Notes: generated by a model from the sequence alone, not told the origin. Counted from the first letter of the stretch, positions 35,030 to 44,790 are shown. The stretch: DNA of 64,000 nt from Cyanomargarita calcarea GSE-NOS-MK-12-04C (GCA_019359595.1 JAHHGZ010000034.1:34605-98604), one strand, 5' to 3'. A program made the numbers and translations.

Positions 35030-36529
35030 CTACACTACAACGGGTTCTAATATCAATTTAGAACGTTTCACTAGTTCTGGAATGGCAACAGGGTAATCTC
35101 CAGTAAAGCAAGCAGAACAGAAACTATTAGTATCTTCTCTGGTTGCTTCTAACATTCCTTCCCAACTGAGATATGCAAGGCTATCTACTTCCAACTGTGC
35201 GGAGATTTCTGCTACTGATTTAGTCGCAGCAATCAACTGATCTTGAGTATCGGTATCAATGCCATAAAAACAGGGATGAGTCACAGGAGGTGAGGAAATT
35301 CGCATATGAACTTCCACTGCACCCGCATCACGCAACATTTTCACCAATTTCCGGCTAGTAGTTCCACGCACAATGGAGTCATCAACTATCACCACTCTTT
35401 TACCAGCTAGCACGTCTTTAAGGGGATTGAGTTTCATCTTAATCCCCGACTCCCGCATGGTTTGAGTCGGCTGAATAAAGGTGCGTCCGACGTAGCGATT
35501 TTTGATCAATCCTTCAGCGTAGGAAATACCTGAGGCTTGGGAAAACCCAATAGCTGCAGGAATACCAGAATCAGGTACACCAAAAACAATATCGGCATCC
35601 ACTAAAGATTCTTTTGCTAGTTGCCGTCCTAAGCGCATCCGGTAGCTGTACAAACTCTCGTTGTGCATGAGGCTATCAGGACGGGCGAAGTAGATCATTT
35701 CAAAGATACACAGTTTGCGTTCGGACTTTTGACTCCAAGGGAAAGAAGACAAACCAGATTCGGTTATCCAAACTAACTCACCCGGTTCTACATCCCGTAG
35801 GTAATCAGCACCAATGATGTCTAAACCACATGTTTCGGAAGCAAGTACGTAACGCATGGGATTTTCGCCTAAAGTCCCAATGACTAAGGGGCGAATCCCA
35901 TTCGGGTCGCGAACACCCATCACACCATCAGGAGTCCCAATTACTAAACTAAAAGCACCTTCGCAGCGGTGAAATGCCTTGATTGCCCCGGACAACCAGT
36001 CTTTTCCCCTATTCACTTCTTCAGCTACAGCAAAGGCAATCATCTCTGAATCTGTTGTGGTTATTAAGTTGCATTTATTTTCTAATAACTCTTCACGTAA
36101 TTTTACTGTATTGACTAAATTACCATTATGTGCTAATGCTATTGTGCCTAGACGAGTTTCCACAAGAGCCGGTTGAGCATTAACTCTGCGGCTAGAACCT
36201 GTCGTGGAATAGCGATTATGACCGATGCCTATGTTCCCAGGCAATTGGCTCAAAATCGATTCATTAAAGACTTGGGAAACCAAACCCATGTCTTTGTGGA
36301 GGTGTACCTTTGCACCTTCAAAAGTGGCAATCCCAGCGGATTCTTGACCCCGATGCTGGAGGGCGTACAATCCAAAATAAGTTAATTTGGCAACGTCTTG
36401 TCCAGGTGCGTAGATGCCGAAAACACCGCAAGCTTCTTCTGGCTTGTCAGGTCGATTTTCTTGACTATCGACTGAGTTATCAGCGAATTGGGAATGATTC
36501 TCCGAGGTGACGGGATGGAGAGGAATCAT
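35030..36529 (-). CDS. purF: Amidophosphoribosyltransferase
   Basis: First committed step of purine synthesis: PRPP plus glutamine to phosphoribosylamine. 499 aa with a propeptide ending before C34 (EEACGVFGIYAPG), the N-terminal nucleophile of the glutamine amidotransferase domain after processing. LQHRGQESAGIA, HNRYSTTG, TDSEMIA and the PRPP loop VVIVDDSIVRGTTSRK are present. A C-terminal Cys pair (FCSACFTGDYP) matches the Fe-S type of PurF. ATG 36529 (MIPLHPV) is preferred to an in-frame start at 36562. It lies downstream of purL on the same strand with a 283-bp gap. Confidence 0.95.
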   Translation of the reverse strand: MIPLHPVTSENHSQFADNSVDSQENRPDKPEEACGVFGIYAPGQDVAKLTYFGLYALQHRGQESAGIATFEGAKVHLHKDMGLVSQVFNESILSQLPGNIGIGHNRYSTTGSSRRVNAQPALVETRLGTIALAHNGNLVNTVKLREELLENKCNLITTTDSEMIAFAVAEEVNRGKDWLSGAIKAFHRCEGAFSLVIGTPDGVMGVRDPNGIRPLVIGTLGENPMRYVLASETCGLDIIGADYLRDVEPGELVWITESGLSSFPWSQKSERKLCIFEMIYFARPDSLMHNESLYSYRMRLGRQLAKESLVDADIVFGVPDSGIPAAIGFSQASGISYAEGLIKNRYVGRTFIQPTQTMRESGIKMKLNPLKDVLAGKRVVIVDDSIVRGTTSRKLVKMLRDAGAVEVHMRISSPPVTHPCFYGIDTDTQDQLIAATKSVAEISAQLEVDSLAYLSWEGMLEATREDTNSFCSACFTGDYPVAIPELVKRSKLILEPVVV

Positions 36530-36812
36530 ACTAGCTTTTGCTCCTGATGGGGGGGGTATCAAGTCACTGGGATTATAGAAATGGATCGTTTCAGAAAGAA
36601 ATCTTAATTAATCCTTAACCATCCATCTCTAACATTACAGTATTTATGCTCACAGAGGATAATAGTTCTGAGTTTTGAGGATTAAACTTCAATATCTATT
36701 CAAAGAAGGGGAAAGGCAAAGAGTTCAAGGGCTAAATATTCTTATTAGACATATATCTATTGTCCTTTACCCGCAATTTTGAAGTCATCCAATCGAGTCT
36801 GAACACTCACAA

Positions 36813-39155
36813 CTATCTGGCAAGACGATTTTCAATGGCATTGAAGTAGCGATCGCTCATATGCTCGATGCTAACCTCAACTAAGGTGCGATCGTCAGTG
36901 TTTAAAACCCGCAAACCTATATCGGAATTCCCGACCACACCAAGTTTTTGCCAATTTGAATTTAGATGTTTCTGTAAGTAGGATTCCCAAATTTCTTGTT
37001 TCGCTAAAGATACAGAGACTACAATTCTAGCCCCACCTTCAGCGAATAACACCTCATCAAGGCGTATTGACTGGTGAGATAGTTCGGATGATAAATTTAA
37101 AGTAATTTGGGCACCCAATTTCCCAGCAATACAAGATTCGGCAAGGGCAACAGCTAGTCCACCTTCAGCGCAATCATGTGCAGAAGTTATGAAACCTTGA
37201 CAAATCGCCTCACGACAAGCTTGTTGTACCCGACGTTCCAAGTCAAAATCTACCCGTGGCGGTTTTCCGGCAACAACACCGTGAATAGTTGCTAAATATT
37301 CTGATGCACCCAATTGAATTTTCGATTCTATGGGTAATCCCAGTAAATAAATTAGATCACCCTCATTTTGCCAAGCTTGACCGCAAATTTTGGTTAAATC
37401 GGGAATTAAACCGATCATACCCACAACTGGAGTTGGATAAATTGGCTGTGGCTTGCCTTGAGAATCAAGAGTTTCGTTGTAAAGCGAGACATTTCCACCA
37501 GTTACAGGGGTTGCCAATTCTCGACAACCTTCCGCTAAACCACGACAAGCTTCTGACAACTGCCAGTAACCAATCGGATTTTCTGGACTGCCAAAATTCA
37601 AATTATCAGTCACCGCTATAGGTTGGGCACCCACACAAGATAAATTCCGTGCAGCTTCAGCCACTACCGCTTTCGCACCTTCATAGGGGTCAAGATATAC
37701 ATAGCGAGGATTGCAATCAACTGTGGCTGCTACGGCAGGCTGGGGAGTAGAGGAAAGTCCTGGGGGACGCAACCGCACCACTGCCGCATCTGCACCACCC
37801 GGTAACATCACCGTATTATTTTGTACTTGATGGTCATATTGGCGATAAACCCAGCGTTTAGAAGCGATAGTGGGAGTATCGAGCAAAGTTAATAAGATAT
37901 GATTCCAACTTTCCAAATGTCCTTGAATTTCAATGCCAGCAGTTGTGCAAACCGGGAGAGAATCAACGCTCCATTCCCAAGCTTTAATAGCATATTCAGG
38001 GGCTTCTGTCAATAACTCTCGCTCATACAGTGGCGTATTTTCTGCCAAAGCATCAGCCGGAATCTCCGCTGCCACCTGACCTTGAAATAAAATTCGCACA
38101 ATGGGTTCTTGGATAACTGTTCCCGCAACCACCGCATGAAGTCCCCAACGGTGAAAGATGTCGATTAACTCCTGTTCTCGTCCCTTCTGTGCCACAAACA
38201 GCATTCTTTCTTGAGACTCTGACAGCAAGTATTCATAGGGAACCATCCCAGATTCTCGCACCGGAACCTTATCTAAATCAAACTCAATCCCCACACCGCC
38301 TTTTGCCGCCATTTCCGAAGTAGAACAGGTGATTCCGGCTGCACCCATATCTTGTGCCGCTACCACCGCACCTGTTTTGAATGCTTCTAAGCAAGCTTCA
38401 ATTAAGGACTTTTCTAAAAATGGGTCACCGACTTGCACCGCTGGGCGATCGTCCATTGAGCTAGAACTGAGTTCCGCACTGGCAAAACTAGCACCTCCCA
38501 TACCATCGCGTCCGGTTGTGGAACCGACATACAGCACGGGGTTGCCAAAACCAGAAGCCCCAGATTTGACGATTTCCGGCGTTTCCATCAAACCGAGTGC
38601 CATCACGTTCACTAGAGGATTCCCGGAGTATGCAGGGTCAAAGTATACTTCGCCGCCAACGGTGGGTACTCCAACACAATTACCATAATGTGAAATTCCA
38701 GCGACAACACCTTGAAATATCCGTCGTGTTCTAGCATCTTCTAGAGAACCGAACCGCAGGGAATTTAGTAGAGCAATGGGACGGGCACCCATTGTAAAGA
38801 TATCTCTTAGGATACCGCCTACACCTGTGGCAGCACCTTGGAAGGGTTCAACGGCTGAGGGGTGGTTGTGAGACTCGATTTTAAATGCCAGTTGCAAACC
38901 TTCACCCAAATCTACAACTCCCGCATTCTCACCAGGCCCGACCAGAATGCGATCGCCTGTTGTGGGAAACTGTTTTAGTAGAGGCCGAGAATTCTTATAA
39001 CAGCAATGTTCCGACCACATTACCCCAAACATTCCTAGTTCAGCTTTGTTGGGATGACGCTTGAGACGGCGGAATATTTCTTGATATTCAATAGGTTTGA
39101 TACCTTCTGCGGCAATTTCTTCGGGTGTGAAGGGACTATGTGAGGTAGCGGTCAT
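36813..39155 (-). CDS. purL: Phosphoribosylformylglycinamidine synthase subunit PurL
   Basis: 780-aa ATP-dependent FGAM synthase, large subunit of the three-part (PurS/Q/L) type. Signatures: [19 protein letters not shown] at the N-terminus, [82 protein letters not shown], and in the second half [14 protein letters not shown] and [10 protein letters not shown]. The length is normal for small PurL. The upstream region holds the tandem sRNA array. No PurS or PurQ in the window. Confidence 0.96.
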   Translation of the reverse strand: MTATSHSPFTPEEIAAEGIKPIEYQEIFRRLKRHPNKAELGMFGVMWSEHCCYKNSRPLLKQFPTTGDRILVGPGENAGVVDLGEGLQLAFKIESHNHPSAVEPFQGAATGVGGILRDIFTMGARPIALLNSLRFGSLEDARTRRIFQGVVAGISHYGNCVGVPTVGGEVYFDPAYSGNPLVNVMALGLMETPEIVKSGASGFGNPVLYVGSTTGRDGMGGASFASAELSSSSMDDRPAVQVGDPFLEKSLIEACLEAFKTGAVVAAQDMGAAGITCSTSEMAAKGGVGIEFDLDKVPVRESGMVPYEYLLSESQERMLFVAQKGREQELIDIFHRWGLHAVVAGTVIQEPIVRILFQGQVAAEIPADALAENTPLYERELLTEAPEYAIKAWEWSVDSLPVCTTAGIEIQGHLESWNHILLTLLDTPTIASKRWVYRQYDHQVQNNTVMLPGGADAAVVRLRPPGLSSTPQPAVAATVDCNPRYVYLDPYEGAKAVVAEAARNLSCVGAQPIAVTDNLNFGSPENPIGYWQLSEACRGLAEGCRELATPVTGGNVSLYNETLDSQGKPQPIYPTPVVGMIGLIPDLTKICGQAWQNEGDLIYLLGLPIESKIQLGASEYLATIHGVVAGKPPRVDFDLERRVQQACREAICQGFITSAHDCAEGGLAVALAESCIAGKLGAQITLNLSSELSHQSIRLDEVLFAEGGARIVVSVSLAKQEIWESYLQKHLNSNWQKLGVVGNSDIGLRVLNTDDRTLVEVSIEHMSDRYFNAIENRLAR

Positions 39156-39356
39156 ACTCGTAATGCACCGATGGGATAGAGCATTATTTTATCGATTTAC
39201 TTGCCCTGTAGATACATTTCTAGAAACGCAGATAATTTTCGCTGCTACTGGTAAAATTTCCTGTGATACAGTCATAGTATCGTCAAAGATGCAAGCTAAT
39301 AAATTTCTCTAATGTAAAAAATTATTCTAGTACACTCACTTTACGCCTCAAAAGGA

Positions 39357-39372
39357 TGTGATAACAATCACC
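39357..39372 (+). promoter_or_regulatory. CRP-type site, array copy 1
   Basis: TGTGATAACAATCACC, one base off the CRP consensus TGTGA-N6-TCACA. It begins exactly 59 bp before a CATAAT -10 box (39416-39421), and its centre is about -63 from the inferred transcript start. Confidence 0.7.
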
Positions 39373-39427
39373 GACTTGAATGATTGAGATCGTATACTCC
39401 AATGACCTAGACAGACATAATTATATA

Positions 39428-39506
39428 TAACTGAACTCTAGCCGAGTCATTAATAGGGAACACACTTAATTGCCGACAGCCCCCACAGGGGACTGGCGGT
39501 TTTTTA
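39428..39506 (+). ncRNA. Tandem sRNA copy 1
   Basis: Inferred RNA of about 79 nt. Hairpin TGAACTC-TAGC-CGAGTCA (39432-39449), an unpaired segment with TTAATAGGGAACACACTTAA, then a rho-independent terminator (GCCGACAGCCCC..GGGGACTGGCGG plus U-run ending at 39506). Five copies follow this pattern. The 5' end is predicted from the -10 box only. Confidence 0.72.
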
Positions 39507-39615
39507 TTTAGAGGATATTTGGGAAAACCTTCCAGCTTTTAGCCATACCGATAAACATCGCCTTACAAGTCTGTTTGATGTTTTACACGCTCGTTTCTGT
39601 ATGGGAAATAATTGA

Positions 39616-39631
39616 TGTGATGACAATCACA
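39616..39631 (+). promoter_or_regulatory. CRP-type site, array copy 2 (perfect consensus)
   Basis: TGTGATGACAATCACA, a perfect TGTGA-N6-TCACA palindrome, 59 bp before CATAAT at 39675-39680. No TTGACA-like -35 element is present, as expected for an activator-dependent promoter. Confidence 0.75.
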
Positions 39632-39686
39632 GATACGGATGATTAAGATCGTCTCCCAGTTGAAGGCTAACAGGCATAATCACATA

Positions 39687-39764
39687 TAACTGAACTCTAG
39701 CCGAGTCATTAATAGGGAACACACTTAATTGCCGACAGTCTCCACCGGGGACTGGCGGTTTTTT
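39687..39764 (+). ncRNA. Tandem sRNA copy 2
   Basis: Same hairpin, unpaired GGGAACACAC segment and terminator as copy 1; the terminator upper stem differs (AGTCTCCACCGGGGACT) but still pairs. Its U-run merges with the inverted family B repeat that starts at 39763. Confidence 0.72.
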
Positions 39765-39866
39765 ATCCGCAAGTAGGGGGTTTAATACCCCGACCTTTAC
39801 AGGTCGCTCCTTTTGAGTTGGGGGTCTTAATCCACATATATAAACCTTCTTACGAATTCCTTCTTA
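39763..39866 (-). repeat. Dispersed repeat family B, copy 4 (inverted)
   Basis: Inverse of the family B body: TTATCCGCAAGTAGGGGG, CCTTTACAGGTCGCTCC, TTTTGAGTTGGGGGTC, ACATATATAAACC and a degenerate TTCC/TTCTT tail. It is inserted between sRNA copies 2 and 3, immediately at the terminator U-run of copy 2. Confidence 0.75.
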
Positions 39867-39947
39867 AAATTAGAAGATATTTGGAACACTTCTGTAAGTA
39901 TAACGTTTGCTGCTTTACATTTTGGTTTGTGCATCCAAAATCATTAA

Positions 39948-39963
39948 TGTGATAACAATCACA
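39948..39963 (+). promoter_or_regulatory. CRP-type site, array copy 3 (perfect consensus)
   Basis: TGTGATAACAATCACA, again 59 bp before the CATAAT at 40007-40012. Confidence 0.75.
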
Positions 39964-40018
39964 GATACTCATGATTAAGATCGTCTCCCGTTTACAGGCG
40001 AATAGGCATAATCACGTA

Positions 40019-40097
40019 TAACTGAACTCTAGCCGAGTCATTAATAGGGAACACACTTAATTGCCGACAGCTTCCACCTGGGACTGGCGGTTTTTTA
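40019..40097 (+). ncRNA. Tandem sRNA copy 3
   Basis: Same RNA. The terminator upper stem is CAGCTTCCACCTGGGACTG. The promoter spacer carries the conserved GATTAAGATCGTCTCCCG block shared with copies 2, 4 and 5 (one base differs in copy 4). Confidence 0.72.
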
Positions 40098-40341
40098 TTT
40101 GCAGAATTTTTGGGTACTTCTGTAAGTATAACGTTTACCGTTTTAAGTAAGTCGGCATAAATAAACTTAGTTCTGTTACGAAATATTAAGTAGCCGAGAC
40201 CCTTGCAATTGCTATGCTTCACTTCGTTTCATAAGCGCTAGCTCTGAAAGGGCGGCTACGCCAACACGAAGGCAATGACACAGTTATAAATTTTCTTGGA
40301 CGACTTAGTGACACTCTGATTTGTGCATCCAAAATAATTGA

Positions 40342-40357
40342 TGTGATGACAGTCACA
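40342..40357 (+). promoter_or_regulatory. CRP-type site, array copy 4 (perfect consensus)
   Basis: TGTGATGACAGTCACA, 59 bp before the CATAAT at 40401-40406. Confidence 0.75.
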
Positions 40358-40412
40358 GATACTGATGATTAAGATCGTCTGCCGTTGAGAGGCGAATAGG
40401 CATAATTACATG

Positions 40413-40489
40413 TAACTGAACTCTAGCCGAGTCATTAATAGGGAACACACTAATTGCCGACAGCTTCCACCTGGGACTGGCGGTTTTTT
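40413..40489 (+). ncRNA. Tandem sRNA copy 4
   Basis: Same RNA with a one-base deletion after GGGAACACAC (CACTAATTG instead of CACTTAATTG); the 5' hairpin and terminator are intact. Confidence 0.72.
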
Positions 40490-40564
40490 ATTTGCAGAAT
40501 TTTCGGGGCATTTCTGTAAGTATAGGTTTTGCTCCGTCTATGCACGAGCAAAGAATATCAAGCA

Positions 40565-40580
40565 AGTGATAACAATCACA
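40565..40580 (+). promoter_or_regulatory. CRP-type site, array copy 5
   Basis: AGTGATAACAATCACA, one base off consensus, 59 bp before the CATAAT at 40624-40629. The constant spacing in all five copies argues for a fixed promoter architecture. Confidence 0.7.
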
Positions 40581-40635
40581 AATACTGATGATTAAGATCG
40601 TCTCCCGTTGAGAGGCGAATAAGCATAATTACATA

Positions 40636-40716
40636 TTAATGAACTCTAGCCGAGTCATTAATAGGGAACACACTTAATTGCCGACAGCTTCCATCCGGGA
40701 CTGGCGGTTTTTTTTT
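40636..40716 (+). ncRNA. Tandem sRNA copy 5
   Basis: Same RNA; terminator stem GCCGACAGC..GGGACTGGCGG followed by nine T. It is the last copy before apcD, which lies on the opposite strand with its stop 290 bp further on. Confidence 0.72.
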
Positions 40717-41007
40717 CGTTTATCTTTTATCGTTGGTTGTTTGTGGTTAGTGGTTAATCGTTAATAGATATCTGGTGTCCAAGAAAAAAGACCCTAGCGG
40801 GATCTTGCTATGGCGTAAGCCTGCCGTTAGGCATAGCAAAGAGGCTTTAAAACCCCCTTGCCACCCCTTTGTTTAAGGGAAGTGCGTGTAAACTTGCGGT
40901 CTCTAAATCTTTTTCAGCAGATGTCTAATGGTTAGTTGTTGAGTATTATTTGTTAACCAACTACCACTAACCACTAACCAACTTGCTTTATCGAGATACA
41001 ATTTGGA

Positions 41008-41493
41008 TTACGACATCGCTTGAATGACGTAATCAAAATAGGGTGCAGATAAAGGAGCATCTTCGCCACTGAGTAAATCAAGGGAGGCTTTTTTCAGACA
41101 GCCGATCGCTTCTACCATTCCAGGAACAGGAACACCCAAGGAATTGTACATTTCCCGCACGCCAATTAAACCAATTTTTTCAATTGGTTCTTTGTCACCT
41201 GCAAGTACACCGTAAGTAATTAGGCGTAAGTACCAGCCATAGTCGCGGATACATAGAGCGCGTTGACGTTCTCCGTAGGCGTTACCACCAGGTGAAATAA
41301 AGTCGGGACGCTTTTGCCAAAGCTGTTTAGTGGCTTCTTGAACTATCTTTTTTTCATTTTCAGCGAGGGTGTTCGCAATCCGTACCCTTTGTTCGCCAGT
41401 TTGCAAAAATTCTTTGATACTCTTGAGTTCCCCACTGCTGGGGTAGCGCAGTTGGTCGTCGGCTTTGAGGATAACTTGGCTTACTACAGTCAT
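41008..41493 (-). CDS. apcD: Allophycocyanin alpha-B chain (terminal emitter)
   Basis: 161-aa phycobiliprotein of the phycobilisome core; terminal emitter that passes energy to the photosystems. [67 protein letters not shown] with chromophore-binding C81, and [25 protein letters not shown] closely match ApcD from memory; the KRPDF and NAYG variants separate it from ApcA. It stands alone, as apcD usually does, apart from the apcABC operon. Confidence 0.95.
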   Translation of the reverse strand: MTVVSQVILKADDQLRYPSSGELKSIKEFLQTGEQRVRIANTLAENEKKIVQEATKQLWQKRPDFISPGGNAYGERQRALCIRDYGWYLRLITYGVLAGDKEPIEKIGLIGVREMYNSLGVPVPGMVEAIGCLKKASLDLLSGEDAPLSAPYFDYVIQAMS

Positions 41494-41690
41494 GATTTTT
41501 TAAGATAATTTTGCGAGAGTCCCCAACCCTAGTTTTAATTAACATAGGCTAGTTGACATGGCATGAAATATATTTGCTAGTTTACCGAGTCTTGTGGTCA
41601 CAAGTGAAGACAGTATTCTCGGTTACTTAATTATTTTACTTCTTAAAGGGGGTGGGGAACAAGGGAGACAGGGGGGACAGGAGGGGACAG

Positions 41691-41736
41691 CCAGCAACCA
41701 ACAAATAACAACTAACAAGCAATAACCAACAACTAA
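41691..41736. repeat. STRR tract CAACCAA / AACTAAC before rlmD
   Basis: Short units CAACCAACAAATAACAACT fill the leader immediately upstream of the rlmD ATG, leaving no Shine-Dalgarno. The same type of tract precedes groEL. Confidence 0.6.
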
Positions 41737-43104
41737 ATGACAAATTGGCAGCAGGGTGAATTAATCGAGGTGGTAATTACAGACTTGAGTGATACTGGTG
41801 ATGGCGTGGGACGTGCTTTTGAACGGGTCGTATTTATTTCTGATGCAGTAAGCGGCGATCGCATTCTTGCCCGACTAGTACACGTCAAGCAGAAATTCGC
41901 TCACGCTAAAATAAAAGAATTGTTGCAAGCGTCACCCCACCGCATCAAGCCTAGTTGCATTGTGGCTGATAAGTGTGGTGGTTGTCAGTGGCAACATATT
42001 GATTATGAATACCAACTTTTAGCGAAGCAAAATCAAGTTATCCAAGCTTTGGAACGAATTGGCGGTTTTGTGCAACCACCTGTAGATCCAGTTTTAGCAG
42101 CACCCTCTAGTTTGGGTTATCGGAACAAATCTACTTACCCGATGAGCGTATCTCGCACCGGGGATGTGCAAGCTGGTTATTACCAAAAAGGCAGCCATCA
42201 GTTAATTAACTTAAATGAGTGTCCCGTACAAGATGCAAGATTAAATCCGATACTTGCAGAAGTTAAACAAGATATCCAAAGGCAAGGGTGGCAAATTTAT
42301 AACGAAGAGCGGCATACTGGACAAATACGCCATCTTAGTTTACGCATTGGTAGACGCACTGGTGAAATATTGCTGACTTTGGTGGTCAAGGATTGGAATT
42401 TACCAAGAATTCAAAACCAAGCTGAGGAATGGTTAAAGCGCTATCCACAGTTGGTGGGAGTGTCATTAAATCAACAGGGCGATCGCACTAATGCCATATT
42501 TGGAAGGGAAACCCGATGCGTTGCAGGCAAATCATACCTGCGAGAAATCTTTGCTGGATTGGAATTTCAAGTCCTACCAGATACGTTTTTCCAAGTTTAC
42601 ACAGAAACCGCTGAGGCACTTTTACAAGAAATTCAATCAGAATTAAATCTGCAAGGTTCGGAAGTACTGGTTGACGCTTATTGTGGTATAGGAACCTTAA
42701 CATTACCCCTAGCCAAACAAGTTCGTCGGGCATTAGGTTTAGAAGTACAAGCCTCTTCTGTACAACAAGCGATTATAAATGCCCAACTAAATGATATTAA
42801 TAATGTCAGCTTCCACACAGGAACAGTAGAAAAATTGCTTCCCCATCTAGACATTACACCTGATGTTGTGTTAATAGATCCGCCACGTAAAGGATGCGCG
42901 AACACTGTGATCGAAACATTATTGGAATCGAAACCTAAGCGCATTGTTTACGTCAGCTGTAAGGTCTCTACCCTTGCCCGTGACTTGAAATTACTTTGTC
43001 AAGAGGGGGTGTATACTATTAGACGGATTCAGCCTGCTGATTTTTTTCCACAAACCCCTCATGTGGAAGCAGCGGCTTTTCTTGTGCGATCGCCATCGAT
43101 ATAA
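41737..43104 (+). CDS. rlmD: 23S rRNA (uracil-C5)-methyltransferase, RlmD/RumA family
   Basis: 455-aa SAM-dependent RNA m5U methyltransferase. N-terminal TRAM domain (about 1-60: GELIEVVITDLSDTGDGVGR), Fe-S cysteines in CIVADKCGGCQWQ with a fourth Cys in NECPVQD, SAM motif VDAYCGIGTLTLPLA, VLIDPPRKGC and the catalytic Cys in YVSCKVSTLARD near the end. It is probably the U1939-type enzyme; RlmCD-type dual specificity cannot be excluded. Confidence 0.9.
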   Translation: MTNWQQGELIEVVITDLSDTGDGVGRAFERVVFISDAVSGDRILARLVHVKQKFAHAKIKELLQASPHRIKPSCIVADKCGGCQWQHIDYEYQLLAKQNQVIQALERIGGFVQPPVDPVLAAPSSLGYRNKSTYPMSVSRTGDVQAGYYQKGSHQLINLNECPVQDARLNPILAEVKQDIQRQGWQIYNEERHTGQIRHLSLRIGRRTGEILLTLVVKDWNLPRIQNQAEEWLKRYPQLVGVSLNQQGDRTNAIFGRETRCVAGKSYLREIFAGLEFQVLPDTFFQVYTETAEALLQEIQSELNLQGSEVLVDAYCGIGTLTLPLAKQVRRALGLEVQASSVQQAIINAQLNDINNVSFHTGTVEKLLPHLDITPDVVLIDPPRKGCANTVIETLLESKPKRIVYVSCKVSTLARDLKLLCQEGVYTIRRIQPADFFPQTPHVEAAAFLVRSPSI

Positions 43105-43634
43105 CGGTATTTAGACATGACACAAAACTCAAATTTGAAAATTGTAGTCTAGCGCATAGTAAAAATGCTAAAATTGAATTAATCTGAATAATAGAATTAG
43201 TGTTTTGTAAAGAAAGCCAATTACTTATACCTCCCTTTCCTAACCTTCGGTAGCGCTGAGTCCCAATGAGACAGGCTCCTTTCAAGGCTTACGGAATGCT
43301 CTGCGATAGCAAGACCCCCGTTAGCTTTACTCCGCCCTTCCAGGGCTAAGGGTACACAAAGGTATACGCTTGCAAAAATCCGAATAAATTAAATTTACGG
43401 TATGCAACGCTCTTAGTTGGTTGGGTCAGTGAGATAAAGTCAGGGCTAAACGTATAAATGTTTCCCTGGTTTGTACCTCTCTATTACTTAGTCGTAAAGA
43501 AGAGATACATTTAACTTTATAGCCCCTACGCCCTTGGCGTTATTGAAGGGTAAAGACTGAGTTTTAGCCTAAATAAAAGTTTGCTGTTTCTTGGCTTGTA
43601 AAGCATCAAAAACGAGTGCCCTAATAGGGTACTA
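43105..43634. other. Intergenic region after rlmD
   Basis: 530 bp with scattered small-repeat fragments (GGCTTACGGAATGCTCTGCG near 43289; AGCCCCTACGCCCTTGGCG near 43522). No tRNA and no family-like ORF up to the candidate microprotein at 43635. Confidence 0.4.
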
Positions 43635-43715
43635 ATGATAAAGATTATTGCTATTTTTATCGCCACCATTCTCCTTGTCTTTCTAGTAGAAAGAATCAGT
43701 CAACGGATGCGATAA
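43635..43715 (+). CDS. Candidate 26-aa single-TM microprotein
   Basis: ATG IIe-rich frame encoding MIKIIAIFIATILLVFLVER plus six residues. It is one hydrophobic helix (about residues 3-18) with a basic C-terminal tail (ERISQRMR), like small photosynthetic or respiratory subunits in architecture, but I do not match it to any known one. AGGGT lies 6-10 nt upstream as a possible Shine-Dalgarno. It is short enough to be chance; only conservation would decide. Confidence 0.35.
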   Translation: MIKIIAIFIATILLVFLVERISQRMR

Positions 43716-43878
43716 AAATAGCGTGTAACTCCGGAACTACACCAATTTGAATAAAAATATGGTGTAACACCTCTTACTGTTTTAGTTGAAGGCAACATGA
43801 CCACCTCAATTTCTATCAGGGTGCTTGCTTTGTGCAAACTGATGTCTAGCTAACTCTGAAGGCTACGGGGTTTCTCTT

Positions 43879-44334
43879 GTGATTACTATTTCGCTTCGTC
43901 CAGTTGGACGTAATTGGGGCACAATAAGTTTCGCCTCGACCCTATATCTCTGTCCAATTTTAGATTTACTCCTGACAGAGATTCCATTAAAAATACAAGG
44001 TGAACTGCGACTAGGACTTCAAGAAGCCTTAGTAAATGCAGCTAAACATGGGAATAAACTAGATCCTAGTAAAACCGTTGTAGTCCGTTTTTCGTTAATA
44101 GATAATCAGTATTGGTGGATAATATCAGATCAAGGCAGAGGCTTTAGTCCTTCATGTGTTTGTGATACCGATCCCGCAGACTACTTACCCCCAGATGAGT
44201 CCGAAAACGGTAGGGGGATGTGTATACTCCATCAGATTTTCGATCAGGTGGAGTGGAATCGTACAGGTACAGAATTAAGGCTTTGCAAACAGCTAGAAAG
44301 TAAACACAGGATACCGCTCCTGTCAAGGTCGTAG
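43879..44334 (+). CDS. Anti-sigma-factor-type serine kinase (RsbW-like ATPase)
   Basis: 151-aa GHKL ATPase domain protein. N-box EALVNAAKHGN, G1 box SDQGRGF and G2 region NGRGMCILHQIFDQVEW are well kept. The family (RsbW/SpoIIAB) phosphorylates anti-sigma antagonists or binds sigma factors. No partner STAS gene is next to it, so the target is unknown. The start is GTG 43879, the only one compatible with the N-terminal strand ITISLRPVGRNW. Confidence 0.85.
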   Translation: MITISLRPVGRNWGTISFASTLYLCPILDLLLTEIPLKIQGELRLGLQEALVNAAKHGNKLDPSKTVVVRFSLIDNQYWWIISDQGRGFSPSCVCDTDPADYLPPDESENGRGMCILHQIFDQVEWNRTGTELRLCKQLESKHRIPLLSRS

Positions 44335-44401
44335 AAATGGGGATGTATGTGTTTTCGGGGAATGGGAAAAAGAATTAATTCTTCCCCTTCCCCATTCCCC
44401 T

Positions 44402-44683
44402 TTACCCTAGTTCCTTAGTTCCGTGTGTTGGACAGGGTGGGGCAGAAACAGATTTATCTAACCAACCAGTAGCCATAGATAGTCTTTGTAATGCTTCTTC
44501 TGGTTGGTCTTTAAGTAAAAATACTAATGCTGCTGCAGTTTGTTCGCTAGCGCGGACTTTGCGGTTAGACTTGAGACGATGCCAATTTGCCGGCGAAACG
44601 CTCAACCTTTCCATGAGTGCTTGAGCTAGTTCTAATGTACTCATTTCTTGTAGGCGATCGCTTTTAGACAGTTGTGTGTTCAT
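44402..44683 (-). CDS. Small cyanobacterial hypothetical protein, 93 aa
   Basis: Helical soluble protein with ELAQALMERLSVSPANWHRLKSNRKVRASEQTAAALVFLLK, which looks conserved and cyanobacterial, though I cannot name a function. Cys-Pro-rich C-terminus (APPCPTHGTKELG). The start is ATG 44683. It converges on the anti-sigma gene across 67 bp. Confidence 0.65.
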   Translation of the reverse strand: MNTQLSKSDRLQEMSTLELAQALMERLSVSPANWHRLKSNRKVRASEQTAAALVFLLKDQPEEALQRLSMATGWLDKSVSAPPCPTHGTKELG

Positions 44684-44790
44684 TTTGAGTTGTTGGTTGT
44701 TAAGTGTGAACTATCAGCCAAGTCAGCTAACGACTAATCGCTATCTAATGAGCCATAATCGCATCTAGTCTTAGTTTAGCCGCAGGAAGC

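Noticed and set aside
39357..40716. Tandem array considered as a CRISPR or as simple junk repeats
   Set aside because: Units are about 220-390 bp apart, with no short repeat-spacer pattern and no cas genes. Each unit has promoter, hairpin and terminator logic, so sRNA genes fit better.
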